Assembly (NCBI RefSeq): GCF_019097595.1
Contig: NC_080714.1
Coordinates: forward strand, 5,485,259-5,549,258
Reading direction: 5' to 3'
DNA length: 64,000 nucleotides
Origin: Hemibagrus wyckioides
Lineage: Eukaryota; Chordata; Actinopteri; Siluriformes; Bagridae
Of this stretch, positions 1 to 11,568 are shown in pieces; positions within the stretch are counted from its first letter, which is position 1; each line of letters starts with the position of its first letter. Both the position numbers and the translations under genes were made by a program. A model generated the notes under the pieces. That model was given only the letters and a program-made list of their open reading frames with translations. It was not told where the DNA came from and searched no databases.

Positions 1-1144
1 TAAAAATGCTGCTAGACATCAGATAAAAGGGCCTCTGGAAGATGATTCTATAAACACACAACCTGGAGAAACAGCTGATTTATATGCGTCCACTTTTCTT
101 CCCCTAGTAAATAAGAAATGACCGTTTTTTTTTATACACAAAGCACAATTGATATCTACTCGAGTGAAGCTATCTGGACTATAGTCAAATATATCTAGAA
201 TTTCCGATTATTAGATTGCAATATACCAAGTCTGAGATTATAAATTTTGTTTTTAATCATTTTGAGACTTAAATGGTCTGTTCTATTGGCAGCAAATTTT
301 GCTTTTTTTCCCTAGAAATAAATGCTAAAAATATGCAAACCAATCTGCCAATGTAACAACACTACCACAAGGCTGAAACGAGTAAAATATAACAAGAGAT
401 AGGCTTTTTAACATTACATTGCAATCATATCATTGGAAATATTACCTAAATTTGACTATATCCAAGATATATACTAGATAATATGTGCTTTCTTTCTCAG
501 CCCTGTACATTTGAGCCTCATTTTTAAGGTTAGTTTTGTTTATACACACTTTCTAATATTTTTTAAGGAATTTAGCCGGTTCCCAAAATTCAAAGTTATA
601 GGCTCAAAATTAAGGATCAGGATAAAGATCAGCACAAGCATCTCACTGTACACAATATGTGTCAGTGTTACTTAAAATGGCCTGCTGTATGTATGTATGT
701 ATGAGAGAGAAAACCTCCCTCCTCCCACTTTTATGCTAGGTCCTGATCACAACTGGGCCTTGTTCTGATACCTATCTTTCTCACTCCTTGCCACTTTCTC
801 TGAGATCCATCCATCACTTTTTTCACTCCATGACTGTCCGTGTTCTATCCTTTTGCTTTCCGTTGTGAGAAGTGATGCGAGGCCGAAGGGAAACCCCGGG
901 TCTGAGTTCCCTAGGTAACCCTGGAAAGAGTGGGCTGGAGAAGGGGGCTGACTGCCTGTCTGACTCATTTGGAGGGAATCCTAAAACACGAATACTGCCC
1001 ACTTTATCAGCAAACGAATGCATGCACATAAAACTGAGAATCAAACGCCCATGCTTAATCCACATACAGCACCACAACACTCTCCTACACAAAGACATAA
1101 TACATAGATTGGCTTTACATTCCCTAGGTAGTAGGGAAACCCTG
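1..1144. other. AT-rich intronic sequence, nothing recognised
   Basis: Short GTAT repeats at 689-702 only. ORFs here have no recognisable motif. Confidence 0.6.
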
Positions 1145-1164
1145 CTGTGTGTGTGTGTGTGTCT

Positions 1165-1202
<38 letters not shown>

Positions 1203-1215
1203 GTGTGTGTGTGTG
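1145..1215. repeat. (TG)n microsatellite
   Basis: About 70 bp of TG with a central CGCGCGCG-type interruption. It creates spurious long ORFs on both strands. Confidence 0.97.
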
Positions 1216-1805
1216 AGTCATACCTGCACAATTGATGACCCAGACTCAGTGAAGCTGAGAGTGCAGTGTGGCACTGATAAGCTTTGGTTGACTAACCGGC
1301 AACATGAGAGATGCAGATGGCTAGCCGAGTATGATTAAACTGCTATATGAGACATTGACAAATGTCAGATTTTTGTTTGAATGGAACAAATTACACAGAT
1401 CATCAACAGCCACCTGCCCTTCTAACTAAAATATGAATGGTAAACTTTCATTACTGTCTAGGCTACGTTTACAAGACATTTAACTTAACCCCTTTACTGC
1501 ATTTAAACCAGCGTGATAGATATTATGCAGTAAATTTAAACTATGCTTTTAGGTAAAATACCTAAGCTAACCTACGGAAGTGTATGTAACTTGCTTCCTG
1601 GAGACTGATGTCTCTTTTTGGTTGAGGATGGAGTTGGGCGTTCAACAGGCATGTAACTATGTTCAAGATCATTTACATTCTTAAAGAGTTCAGGTTAACA
1701 GAGGATGCATTAATACTATTATTTCCAGGCTGTGTATATGTACACGTTTTTCGGTATTTAAATATATCAGAATAAGTACATATTATTAAGCTGTTTGGGT
1801 GCGAG

Positions 1806-1964
1806 GAGCAGTATCAGTGAGCATGGCGGTGAAGAAGCAGCACTTTAACATGTGTTTCTCAGTGTTCAGTGCTCGCTGAACTGAAGTGCTCACTCTTGCT
1901 TCACTGCTCAACACTCATGAATACTGAGCACCCTTTTTAATGACCACGCTCACTGATACTGCTC
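1806..1964. repeat. Hairpin-forming inverted repeat
   Basis: GAGCAGTATCAGTGAGC (1806-1822) is repeated as an exact reverse complement at 1948-1964, with a loop of 125 bp. The arms extend imperfectly. No gene overlaps. Confidence 0.75.
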
Positions 1965-3360
1965 TGTGAGCTCAGGTCACCGTCCTCACTCTCTCTATTC
2001 TACATACTGTTTAAACTGTTTAGTCATATTGTAAGGAGATGCTGTATTAACTCCATCAGTAATCGGGAAAATCGTCTAGATCGCTATCTTATGTGTTAAT
2101 TGTAGAACTTCAACCTTCTCTAGACTCAGCGTAGCTCATGGTACTGTGTGTTCGTTTCTAAGCAGTATCAGAACACGATGCATCCCTACCTGAAACTCTA
2201 GACACAGTGTGCAATATCTAACAGCAACAGATCAGCCTATTATCTAAATCCTCTCAGATTTTGGGGGGAAAAAAAGTTACTATAGCAGGCACATTGTAAC
2301 TATTACCACCATACATTATTTATATTTATCCATTATGTCAGAGTAGAGTGTCTAACACCTTTCTGACAGCGTCACTACAACTATTTTATCACGCTTTCAC
2401 AAAGCGTCGACTGGATGACTTGTCATTTGGAACACGAACCGTGGCAGTACAGTAGGCACCATATTACACTGCGACTCTGTGAGTTTTACTCTGCGTCTCT
2501 CGCTGAAGAGGCACTACTCGCTGTGCCGCTGCAGTCACTGTTTAATTCTTCAATTATAATTGAGATGGAAACGGCTCAGAGGTTATGGAAACTGTTGGGG
2601 AACCGGGCCCACTTCACAGAAAGGTTAATGAACCCCACGGCCCTCTGGGAGATGGAGTATGCTATTAATTTGACAAACGTGGGAAATGAATGCTTTTATG
2701 CTTTTATTGACGGTGACCAGAAAACGGCCTTTGCAGAAATGAAAGGTTTTTAGTCTTGCTGGCTCTCTGCTCGCTGCCGCAAAACAATGACGCCGAATGC
2801 ATTTGTTGGAAGAAAACTAAGTACATAATTGTTTGAACAGTAATTACAGGGCAAAATGTTTCTTCATTAATTCCGTTTTTTTTTTTTTTTTTTCATGCAA
2901 ACCGCACAATGAAAACATGCACAAAGGTATGAGTAACACAGGCATGTCCATGATTTATGCAGTGAATGGGACATTTTTGCATTGATTCTTGCATGATATC
3001 ACTGGTAATGCCACAGATTTAACTAAATGGGTCGAGAGATTTCAATCCGGCAAAAGGGTGATATGGAATTCGGAGACCTTAGAAAAGCATCATCAAATTT
3101 GGTCACGGTGGCAAAGCTAGAACGGCACTGTTCTTGAGAGGAATATGAATGGACTGTTTAGGGCAGTGAATTAAATTAAGGCCTGACTGTGCTGCTCGTT
3201 TACGTGTGACATGCAGCATTTAATTTGACTGATTTGTTTGAGTTGATGTTGGAACTGATGGCTGATGGCTGAGTCCTGAGTTTACGTCAGGGTTGGACCT
3301 AGTACTTTAAGATACCAGCAAAAATGGTGAAAAGGTTTTGGGCACTATTTTGTTGTAATC
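1965..3360. other. Unrecognised stretch with an orphan ORF
   Basis: GATGCATCCCTACCTGAAAC at 2177-2196 is reminiscent of hAT-element interiors. A 112-codon frame at 2415-2753 matches no family I know and has no splice context. The region could be an old DNA-transposon relic. A T-run lies at 2875-2893. Confidence 0.35.
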
Positions 3361-3538
3361 CAACAATGTCATCATGGAGTTGGCTTTGTTCACAGGGGTA
3401 CTGTCACACTGGAACTGGTTTAGAGCTCTTAGTTCCAGTAAAGGAAACTCCTAATTCTACATCATACAAAAGCATACATTCTATACAGCTGTGTGCCTCC
3501 TACCATGTGACGACCACATATGGTCAGGTGACCACATA
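3361..3538 (+). mobile_element. Tc1-derived MITE, left part (split by the Tc1 insertion)
   Basis: The sequence reads like a Tc1 C-terminal fragment: CATCATGGAGTTGGCTTTG, then TTAGTTCCAGTAAAGGAAAC (LVPVK-like), and TATGGTCAGGTGACCACATA. It matches the relic at 24191-24429 segment by segment. It breaks at TA 3537-3538 where the younger Tc1 starts and resumes at 4486-4504 (TATCTGACCATACAGTGTG), the mutated terminal repeat. Confidence 0.7.
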
Positions 3539-4483
3539 CACTATATTGCCAAAAGTATTCGCTCACCTGCCTTGACTCGCATATGAACTTAAGTGACATC
3601 CCATTCCTAATCCATAGGGTTCAATATGACGTCGGTCCACCTTTTGCAGCTATAACAGCTTCAACTCTTCTGGAATTGTCCAAAATGTCTTGGTATGCTG
3701 AAGCATTCAGAGTTCCTTTCACTGGAACTAAGGGGCCAAGCCCAGCTCCTGAAAAACAACCCCACACCATAATCCCCCCTCCACCAAACTTTACACTTGG
3801 CACAATGCAGTCAGACAAGTACCGTTCTCCTGGCAACCGCCAAACCCAGACTCGTCCATCAGATTGCCAGATGGAGAAGCGCGATTCGTCACTCCAGAGA
3901 ACGCGTCTCCACTGCTCTGGAGTCCAGTAGCGGCGTGCTTTACACCACTGCATCCGACGCTTTGCATTGCACTTGGTGATGTATGGCTTGGATGCAGCTG
4001 CTCGGCCATGGAAACCCATTCCATGAAGCTCTCTGCGCACTGTTCTTGAGCTAATCTGAAGGCCACATGAAGTTTGGAGGTCTGTAGCGATTGACTCTGC
4101 AGAAAGTTGGCGACCTCTTCGCACTATGTGCCTCAGCATCCGCTGACCCCGCTCCGTCAGTTTACGTGGCCTACCACTTCGTGGCTGAGTTGCTGTCGTT
4201 CCCAAACACTTCCACGTTCTTATAATACAGCTGACAGTTGACAGTGGAATATTTAGGAGTGAGGAAATTTCACGACTGGATTTGTTGTACAGGTGGCATC
4301 CTATCACAGTTCCACACTGGAATTCACTGAGCTCCTGAGAGCGACCCATTCTTTCACAAATGTTTGTAAAAACAGTCTGCATGCCTAGGTGCTTGATTTT
4401 ATACACCTGTGGCCATGGAAGTGATTGGAACACCTGATTCTGATTATTTGGATGGGTGAGCGAATACTTTTGGCAATATAGTG
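3539..4483 (-). mobile_element. Tc1-like transposon, internally deleted, with perfect terminal repeats
   Basis: The ends CACTATATTGCCAAAAGTAT... at 3539 and its exact reverse complement ending at 4483 form 29-bp perfect terminal inverted repeats, flanked by TA duplications (3537-3538, 4484-4485). The element is 945 bp, whereas full-length Tc1 elements are about 1.2-1.6 kb. It sits inside an older Tc1-derived MITE (3361-3538 and 4486-4504), so it is a nested insertion. The perfect repeats and the open frame suggest recent mobility, but with the deletion it needs a transposase supplied from elsewhere. Confidence 0.93.
3621..4349 (-). pseudogene. Tc1 transposase with internal deletion (242 codons, open)
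   Basis: From [17 protein letters not shown] the frame holds the N-terminal helix-turn-helix pair (about residues 5-110, with the GRPRK linker, [14 protein letters not shown] and [14 protein letters not shown]), then the start of the DDE catalytic domain with WSDESRF, the first catalytic Asp, and [13 protein letters not shown]. After [11 protein letters not shown] it jumps straight to [17 protein letters not shown]. The stretch that should hold the second Asp (QHDNAPVH) and the catalytic Glu (IEHLWDEL) is therefore gone, while the frame is kept. The product could bind terminal repeats but could not catalyse transposition. The frame is open upstream to 4514 without a better start; the Met at 4349 matches the family start. 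The missing C-terminal part survives in a different relic at 33.6-34.05 kb. Confidence 0.88.
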
Positions 4484-4504
4484 TATATCTGACCATACAG
4501 TGTG
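4484..4504 (+). mobile_element. Tc1-derived MITE, right end after the nested insertion
   Basis: TATATCTGACCATACAGTGTG resembles the terminal repeat TACTTTTGGCCATATAGTGT found in related copies. It directly continues the MITE interrupted at 3538. The first TA is the target duplication of the younger element. Confidence 0.6.
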
Positions 4505-5087
4505 TGGGGAACATTTGGTTTTTAATGAAACTGAGAGGAGCTGAACAGCAGCATGCTTAACCGTACCTCCTAACTACAGTATATGTCTTAATTTTGTGTG
4601 CAACAAGACCTCAGTACAGAACTATGTAACTTTGCTAACAGGCATCTTGCAAGCTTCTAGTTTAGCTTGAAAAAATACAAGTGGGTAAAACAATCTTTCA
4701 AAAATATAGACCCAGGAATTAAATACTGCTAATATTTAGTGGTTAATAATCCAGTAGTCTTCACTTGTGCATTTCCTCCCAAATGTTCTTCGTACCTTTA
4801 AATGTTGATGCTTGTAATGGTCATCAGCATTATCGCCGTGGTAACAATTTCACCATGACAACCCCGTTTCCATTTAAAGCTGCTGGATAGTGTGCGCTTT
4901 TTTCAGTTTCCTCAGAGGTGCGTCTCTACTACAAGCAGCCCTCGCCACACCTTTTCACATTTGACTCTGTGTTTATTCTTGTCTGGGTCTCAAGCTTTCA
5001 AGCTACGGTTTTTAACACATCTCTTTTCCGAGCGACGTTCTGTAACCGCACGAAACGGGCAGCTAAGAGACAGAAAGAGAGAAAGAC

Positions 5088-5158
<71 letters not shown>

Positions 5159-5185
5159 AAAAAAGAAAGAAAGAAGTGGGGGTGC

Positions 5186-5222
<37 letters not shown>

Positions 5223-5871
5223 TGCAATGTTAGAGAGAGGAAAGTGATTTAATCCCCCCCAAAGGAGCTCCCCTCTGAACCCCGTATCGTGAACTCGCAG
5301 GCAAAACTCGGCGCCGTAGGCAACCCCACACACAATGCGCTGTCTTTTTAATTTCATCAGCTGTGAGAAATCTATACAGCACACTGGAATTCTAGCACAG
5401 CAGAGCCAGGGTGAAAAAGAGAAACGAGAGAAAGAGAGAGGGGAGACAGAAATAAACTCGAGCTGTGAGAATAAGAAAGTAATCTCTGAGCTCCGGTGGT
5501 GATAGCAGAGATCACATTGCAGGGGTTGTGCTGAATATTTTTAACTGCAATCAAACAGACTTAAATGGGTTACTCTTTTGCTTTATCATCCACCAAGTAG
5601 TTTTCTCATCACCATAAGGCTGCTAACTAGTCATTCCACTTAGTTATTCGATCAGCAACCTCTGCCTCAACGTCAAACTCAGGGCCAGTATGTAGAAAGC
5701 TTCAGAGAAATACTCAGAAGGTGGAAAATAAAGAAGGAAAAAGAATTAAAAGCAGGGTGTAAAAAATGCCTTATAAAAATTCTCTTGGAGAAAATCTTGG
5801 TGAGAAGTAGGAGTTAATCCTGAATGACAGTTGGAACATCAGTTAACCACACCCCTTTTCCATATGTATAT
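4505..5871. other. Unrecognised sequence around the GAAA repeat
   Basis: Apart from the microsatellite at 5067-5220 I see no feature. Confidence 0.6.
5067..5220. repeat. (GAAA)n followed by (TG)n microsatellite
   Basis: The GAAA/GAAAG tract runs from 5067 to about 5175, then (TG)n from 5192 to 5220. ORFs read across it are low-complexity artefacts. Confidence 0.97.
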
Positions 5872-6312
5872 ATGGACAATCGTAAGGATTTGAGCGAGTT
5901 TTACGAAGGGCCAAATTGTGATGGCTAGACCACTGGATCAGAGCATCTCCAAAACTGCAGCTCTTGTGGGGTGTTCCCGGTCTGCAGTGGTCAGTATCTA
6001 TCAAAAGTGGTCCAAGGAAGGAACAGTGGTGAACCAGTGACAGGGTCATGGGCGGCCAAGGCTCATTGATGCACGTGGGGAGTGAAGGCTGGCCCGTGTG
6101 ATCCGATCCAACAGACTTTTGCTCAAACTGCTGAAGAAGTTAATGCAGGTTCTGATGAAAAGGTGGCTGCTAACATCTTTGTGCCAGATACCACAGCATA
6201 CCTTCAGGGATCTAGTGGAGTCCATGCCTCGATGGGTCAGGTCTGTTTTGGCAGCAAAAGGGGAACAACACAAGTTTAGGCAGGTGGTCATAATGTTATG
6301 TCTGATCAGTGT
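5872..6312 (+). mobile_element. Tc1-like element derivative, copy A (central deletion)
   Basis: It begins at the transposase start (ATGGACAATCGTAAGGATTT) and holds the helix-turn-helix part ([24 protein letters not shown]) with stops. It then jumps after VNAG to the C-terminal CQIPQHTF-LVESMPRW-LAAKG part and ends with GTGGTCATAATGTTATG, the right terminal repeat. The catalytic core (first two Asp and the Glu) is deleted. The left terminal repeat is missing. It cannot code for a working transposase. Confidence 0.85.
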
Positions 6313-6324
6313 TTACAAACACAA

Positions 6325-6515
6325 ATTTGTACCCCTGTGGGGTTGGGGGTTTCAAATCCCACCTCTGCCCTGTATGCATGGAGTTTGTATATTCCGGGGG
6401 GTTTTCCTCTGGTTTCTCCGGGTTCCTCCCTTGGTCCAAAGACAAGAGATGTAGGTGGATTGGCATCTCTTAATTGTCCGTAGTGCGTGAATGGTGTGTG
6501 TGTGTGTGTGAGATG
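6325..6515 (+). mobile_element. V-SINE (DANA/HE-like) fragment
   Basis: GGTTTCAAATCCCACCTCTG, TGGAGTTTGTATATTC, GGTTTTCCTCTGGTTTCTCC, GGTCCAAAGACA and TTAATTGTCCGTAGTG follow the order of the tRNA-unrelated and core parts of fish V-SINE/DANA-type SINEs, and a TG run takes the place of the usual variable GTGTGAG stretch. The 5' tRNA head is largely missing. It lies between two Tc1 relics. Confidence 0.7.
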
Positions 6516-6542
6516 GCATGGCATGGTTGCTGTTGCCAGATG

Positions 6543-6850
6543 GGTTGATTATTCCAGCAACTGCCGATCTCTTGATTTTCACACACAACACCCTCAAGAG
6601 TTTGCAGAGAATGGTGCGAAAAACAAACAAAAAAGAGTGAGTGGCAGATCTGCACTCAGAAGAGATGAGAATGTCCAGACTGGTTTGATCTCAGAGTAAA
6701 CTCAAACAACTGCTCTTTACAACACTGATGAGCAGAAAAGCATCTCACAACACATCATGCACCACTGAGATCAATGGGCTACAAAAGCAGAAGGCCACTT
6801 CGACTTCCACTCCGACTAACAGAAACGTTGGACAAACAGTGCCTGGTCTT
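6543..6850 (+). mobile_element. Tc1-like relic (GAGCACTTTATTAGGAACACC family), N-terminal half
   Basis: GCCGATCTCTTGATTTTCAC, GAATGGTGCGAAAAACAAAC, GAGAATGTCCAGACTGGTTT and GATCAATGGGCTACAAAAGC follow the transposase DNA-binding-domain sequence of the same family as the copy at 14.9-15.7 kb. The frame is broken by many stops and indels, and neither terminal repeat is present. Confidence 0.7.
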
Positions 6851-9721
6851 CAATCAACAGCTGTTCATTATGTATTAAATTTAAAATAACACATTTTATA
6901 AGGTACAACTGATATGATGATGAAATGAGTAAAGAAGTTACCTCAAGGACATCAAGATAAAGCTGCTCCATGTTTACTTTAAGGGGAATGTTTGAGATCT
7001 AGCCTGGTCAGGTGATAAGCTAAAGCTTATATAACGCAACTGCACACAATGCTAGGCTACTAGGATAATACACCTTTCTGAGCATACTGCTGAAAGTTTG
7101 GGCAAATCAGACAGTTGAAGATTATTTTCTTAGCTCTTACGTGTCATCAATCAAATCATTCATGCAGTCATGCAAACTGAACTGACTGAACAGGCCATTG
7201 AATTTTTTATTTATTTATTTTTTTTGGCGTGACATGTAGGTGGAGGCAATTGTGAAAAAAAGAGTGTTCCACAGCCTGGAAACAGCATGATTTACTGTAA
7301 TCTTGCGAGCCAGAATTGCAAGTTAGATTGTCTAGGACTGAGACTGGAACGCTGTGAACCTCAAACTTTTTTCAATCCAGTGACTATATGTTCCTCCAAA
7401 AAAGTTGTTGCTGCTCATTGTTGGCAGAGTGTTCAGAAGTTTGTTTGTCTGTCAGGCTGACAGACATCAGTGCACGGAAGTGTGCACACATGGAAGTGCA
7501 AATAATGAGATGAGATGCACCTTCTGATGAGACTCGGATGGTCGTGGCTAGTTAAGTGTGCGACAAACACCGTATGGTCCATGGACGAAGAATCTGAGGC
7601 TGAGAATAACAGTTGGTTCATAATAACATGATAACAATCATGAAAACAGTCACTAAGTTTAAAGATCCCAGTTAGAGTACATAGAGCTATCGGTCATTAT
7701 TTCCTGTTTCATTTGTTTTTGTTTCCAATTAACCGCCACCGCAAACCATTAACCCTACACACTAAATATGTTAGCTGGGCTCATCATATTTGGGTTAAAA
7801 GCCTCCAGTTTTTTAAGCGGCAGCATTAATGTGGCATCTGTGCTCATCTGAGTCAAGCTTCGATCCAGACGACGCGCATGTGAAACAGGTCTGTAGCCGG
7901 TTGGTGAGAAGACCGAAGGCACTGACTAAGCTTTGAACAGACAGGCTGTGTGTGTGCATGGTCGTGTGCTCATAGTGGCTGATTTGTAGGGTGCAAGCAG
8001 GCCAACCTGCCGTGAGTTCTGCTACACCTCTGACTCACGAGGCCATGTGACGCGAGACCCACATACAAAACTAACGAAAACTAAAAAGAATAATGCTGTG
8101 TATAATGCGGGTGCTGGCTTAGCAGGGCCTCACTGAAATATACCTGGTTGTTAATCGACAGCTGCCATACATGAATCCGTTATCCCAGCCCTCCCCCTCC
8201 ATTCATCAGTTTGACTAGAGTTTCTCAGCGCCCCCTCAGTGAATGGTATTCCTCGACGGCCCTCGCACCTCTCTCTCTTTTTCTCTCCTCCACGTTCGCT
8301 GCATCCCTCCCTCCTCCAAAGTCAGCAGTCTGTTTAATCGTGCCAGGAATGACCAGCTTATGCAAGAGCAGGTAGGCAGCAATCAACCCACACTGGGCTC
8401 CTACTGAGAATCTCTCAGCTTTGCTCTCTCTGCTTTCTTCTTTATTATTCTTTTTTTTGCCGCACTTCTTCCTGAAGTTACACTCCTAATTTTCCCACGC
8501 TCTCAACCATCCCTTTATCAATGCCCATTTCTCCAGATGCCCTTTCACTTTATCCCAGCATTCTCCCTTCATCTTTTCTCTACATCCACAGATCATCCAG
8601 CTTTAGAAAGTGGTAGAGAAAGAGAGATAAAACAGACAAAAAGGACAGCTTGAGAAGGGGTTACATTGTCTGTGGCTCAGAAATCAGGATTTGAAGCACA
8701 ATGCATTGTGGGGGCACAGGAAGACAGCGCATCTTACAGAGGAGTGTTAATGTATGAGGTTGTAGAGCAAACATGGATCTGCTCCAGTTAGCTCTCCGGA
8801 GTTAGCAGGGGGGTTTTTATTAGTCCCTGTACTCAGGATAATGAAGGATGTCATACAGGTTACTTATTCTGCAGTGTAGATCATATGAATTAGGAATGAT
8901 TAGACTAGTAGTCATCTAATTATCTTGTTAGGGATGATTTTAGAGGTTAACTCACAACAGCTATATTGAAAGAGCTCTAAAAGACAAGCTCATAAAATCT
9001 CTAAGCCTCAATCTCTAAGCCAACTTTTACAGGCAGTCATGCAGAAAAATAACAGTTGTGACTATTGTAAATCTGATGCCTGTGTGACAACGGATGAAGG
9101 GCTGGTGAATCCTCTCAAAACTGTTATGGCACTAATAGAACTGCTGAGTGGCCAAGCAGACTGAATAGCCCTTGTAACTTATCAATTATACACAAAAATG
9201 AATGAAGCCGACAGCAAAACCCATGGGGATTTAACTAGACGGTTAGCTGGCTGTTTTAGATGCCTTTAGGTTTGTTTTTATACTTGCATTTATTTATCCG
9301 GACGCAGACCAGTCTGCCCGAAGAGTCTGATATACTTGGTGAAGTGTGAAAGCTGTTCTTAAGTCCGTAAGCAAGCCAGGCCCTGACCTTTTGAAAATAG
9401 TGGTCTTCCACTAAAACTGTCAGAGCTTCCTGTTTCATGTTTTGTGACAGAAAAGGACTGTTATGGGCAGTGAAGGAGATGGACCACATTACTGACATAT
9501 AAAACCACTGAGTTCAGGTCTGTGGTGTGAATGCTTGCATAACTGGAACAAAGCAATAAGAAACAGCAAACAGATTAAGCATTTCCGTAGCAATCTGCAA
9601 ACCTAAAATACACAAATATGGTGTATGGCATTGCACAATCAATCTTTGGTTCAGAAGGAATTCTTCGATGTGAAAGCCAATCTGTGATTGTGAGCCCCAC
9701 CCTCAAACAAACTCAGAAATA
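6851..9721. other. Unrecognised intronic sequence
   Basis: No repeat family, splice-bounded exon or long ORF was identified. The stretch 8130-8420 is CT-rich and higher in complexity. Confidence 0.6.
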
Positions 9722-9900
9722 GTGGGTGTGGTGGCATAGTGGTTAATGCTTTGGTCTAATGATAGGAAAGTCAACTGAAATACCAGCACCACAAACCTGC
9801 CTCTTCTGGACCCTTGAGCAAGGCCCTTATCCCTTCAAATGTTTCGCTGCATCCTGTCTTAATTGTAACTGCAAGGATAAAAAATGAAAATTAAATGGAA
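9722..9900 (+). mobile_element. tRNA-derived SINE
   Basis: The head has an A-box-like TGGCATAGTGGTTAATGC, followed by AGGAAAGTCAACTGAAATAC in the place of the B box. It continues with CTTCTGGACCCTTGAGCAAG and GCCCTTATCCCTTCAAATG, a body common in fish tRNA-SINEs. It ends in an A-rich tail with ATGAAAATTAAATGGAAATG. The B box is degenerate, so it is not likely to be transcribed by polymerase III. Confidence 0.65.
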
Positions 9901-10978
9901 ATGAAAGCAGATGTTAATGAGTCAAGTATGAAAATGCCCCAACAAAAATGCGAGTAAGAAGGCACCTAATGTGCTAAATACAAGTACAAATACATTTGGT
10001 CTGCATTATGCTAATGGGCCAATCAAGAAGTCATTGGCATAGCAGTTATCAAGTACCAGTTTTAACCATATACTGAAAGTAAACACTGGATAGCATTGGA
10101 GACACATAATGTTGCCACCTGCATTTCCACGTATGACTTTTACTAGACGTCCATTTCTGTTTGTCCACAATTGGGATTCTGAACTTTCCTTTTTCTAATC
10201 CCACTTTCAATTTCCCCATACAAGCAAGCTGTTCCATATCAACTGTGGAGGGGGAGGGGGAGCATATGCTTCCTCCGAAACACACACGAAAAACCAACTG
10301 GATGTTTTTGCTGGACATCTGAACGCACTCTGAGGAAAATGCTAACTACTCTCATCCTCATACATGAGTTTACAGATGCCCACAAATGGCTATTGTTGCA
10401 CTGAATGACAGGAGAGGATAATGCCAGTCCTGCAACCAATTCGCTGCAACTTTCCTGAACTTTTCTGTTGTGCCACTTGGGCGCTCTTCAATCATCCAGT
10501 CTTTGGCCTGTTTCTGACTAATTGTAGCACTGTAAATAAACCTAGCACAGGACCATACATTTGTATTGGGTATGTAGTGATGCTCTTTGCAACTCTTTTT
10601 ATTAATGGAATGCTGGTTCAGGTTTTAGGTTTATACCACCACCTACTGTACAGATGTAACAGCAAATCCCAAAATCGGGCTCTCAGGTGGGGTACGAGGT
10701 GAAAATGCCTCGCTCGGGTCGGCCCACTCTGCGGATTTCACTTCCAAGATCCATGTGACGTGAAGCCTACGCTCTCTCTGAAGTGTGTATGAGTGAGTGG
10801 GGTGAAGCCAGGCTACACCAGCAGGAAGCTTCTCCCCTTACCTTGCTGTGGCAACAGAAGCTGCATTCACCATGAGGAAAGCAGTTGTTATAGTGATGGT
10901 ATGAGTCTGGCAGGCTATGTGAGGCGAGAGGACGGTATGCGTGGATGGAAGATGGAAAGGAGGATTATTATTATATAA

Positions 10979-11059
10979 GACAGAGAGAGGGAGGGAGAGA
11001 GAGAGAGAGAGAGAGATAGAAGGACAGAAAAAGATAGATAGAGAGAGAAAGAGAGAGAT
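10979..11059. repeat. (GA)n-rich tract
   Basis: GA/GGGA repeats with ATAG interruptions. Confidence 0.9.
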
Positions 11060-11545
11060 CACAGTAACCAAAGCAGCCCACATTGCAAAGGGAGAATCAC
11101 AGTGACAAGCAACATGTGGTAGCAATCACAAGATCCCAGCCTCCTTACAAGCACTACACAACCGCACGGCACACAAATATACACAAGAAAACAATTCCCC
11201 CCACACATCTTACATACTTCGGGTGTGTGTAATACATATGTGTGCACAGATACGCTCTGGGAAAGGGTACTAAACTGTACCGATGGGATGGTACCATCAA
11301 GGCTTCATCCTTCGTACAACAAATATGTATCTGGACAGTAACTTCAAAATGATACGTTAAGTATATAACAGGAACTAACCGTGTACCATGAATTAGCTTT
11401 AAGTTAATAGATACTCACTAACTTTAACATTCCAGTGCCTTTTTTACGAGTGTGTATCAGATACATGTAAAGACACATACACTTGAGTTCATCTGAAATA
11501 ATTTCTCCCACTCTCCACATCAGGCCTTGTGTACACTTGACCCTG

Positions 11546-11568
11546 GTGTGTGTGTGTGTGTGTGTGTA
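11546..11568. repeat. (TG)n microsatellite
   Basis: A pure TG run with further broken TG repeats for another 50 bp. Confidence 0.9.

Noticed and set aside
740..780. Minus-strand DRYQN considered as the PEBP HRYQF motif
   Set aside because: Neighbouring residues do not match PEBP and the required splice sites are absent.
823..1338. Several ORFs rich in His-Thr or Val-Cys
   Set aside because: They are readings of the (TG)n microsatellite and its flanks in different frames.
4892..5384. Overlapping ORFs with Lys-Glu-Arg or Phe-Leu-Ser repeats
   Set aside because: They are translations of the GAAA and TG repeats, with no domain.
5818..5871. Left terminal repeat of Tc1 copy A
   Set aside because: No sequence like CACCAATCAGGCATAAC is present; the left end is lost.
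9722..9900. tRNA gene
   Set aside because: The A-box-like head continues into a SINE body, the B box is degenerate and no cloverleaf can be formed.
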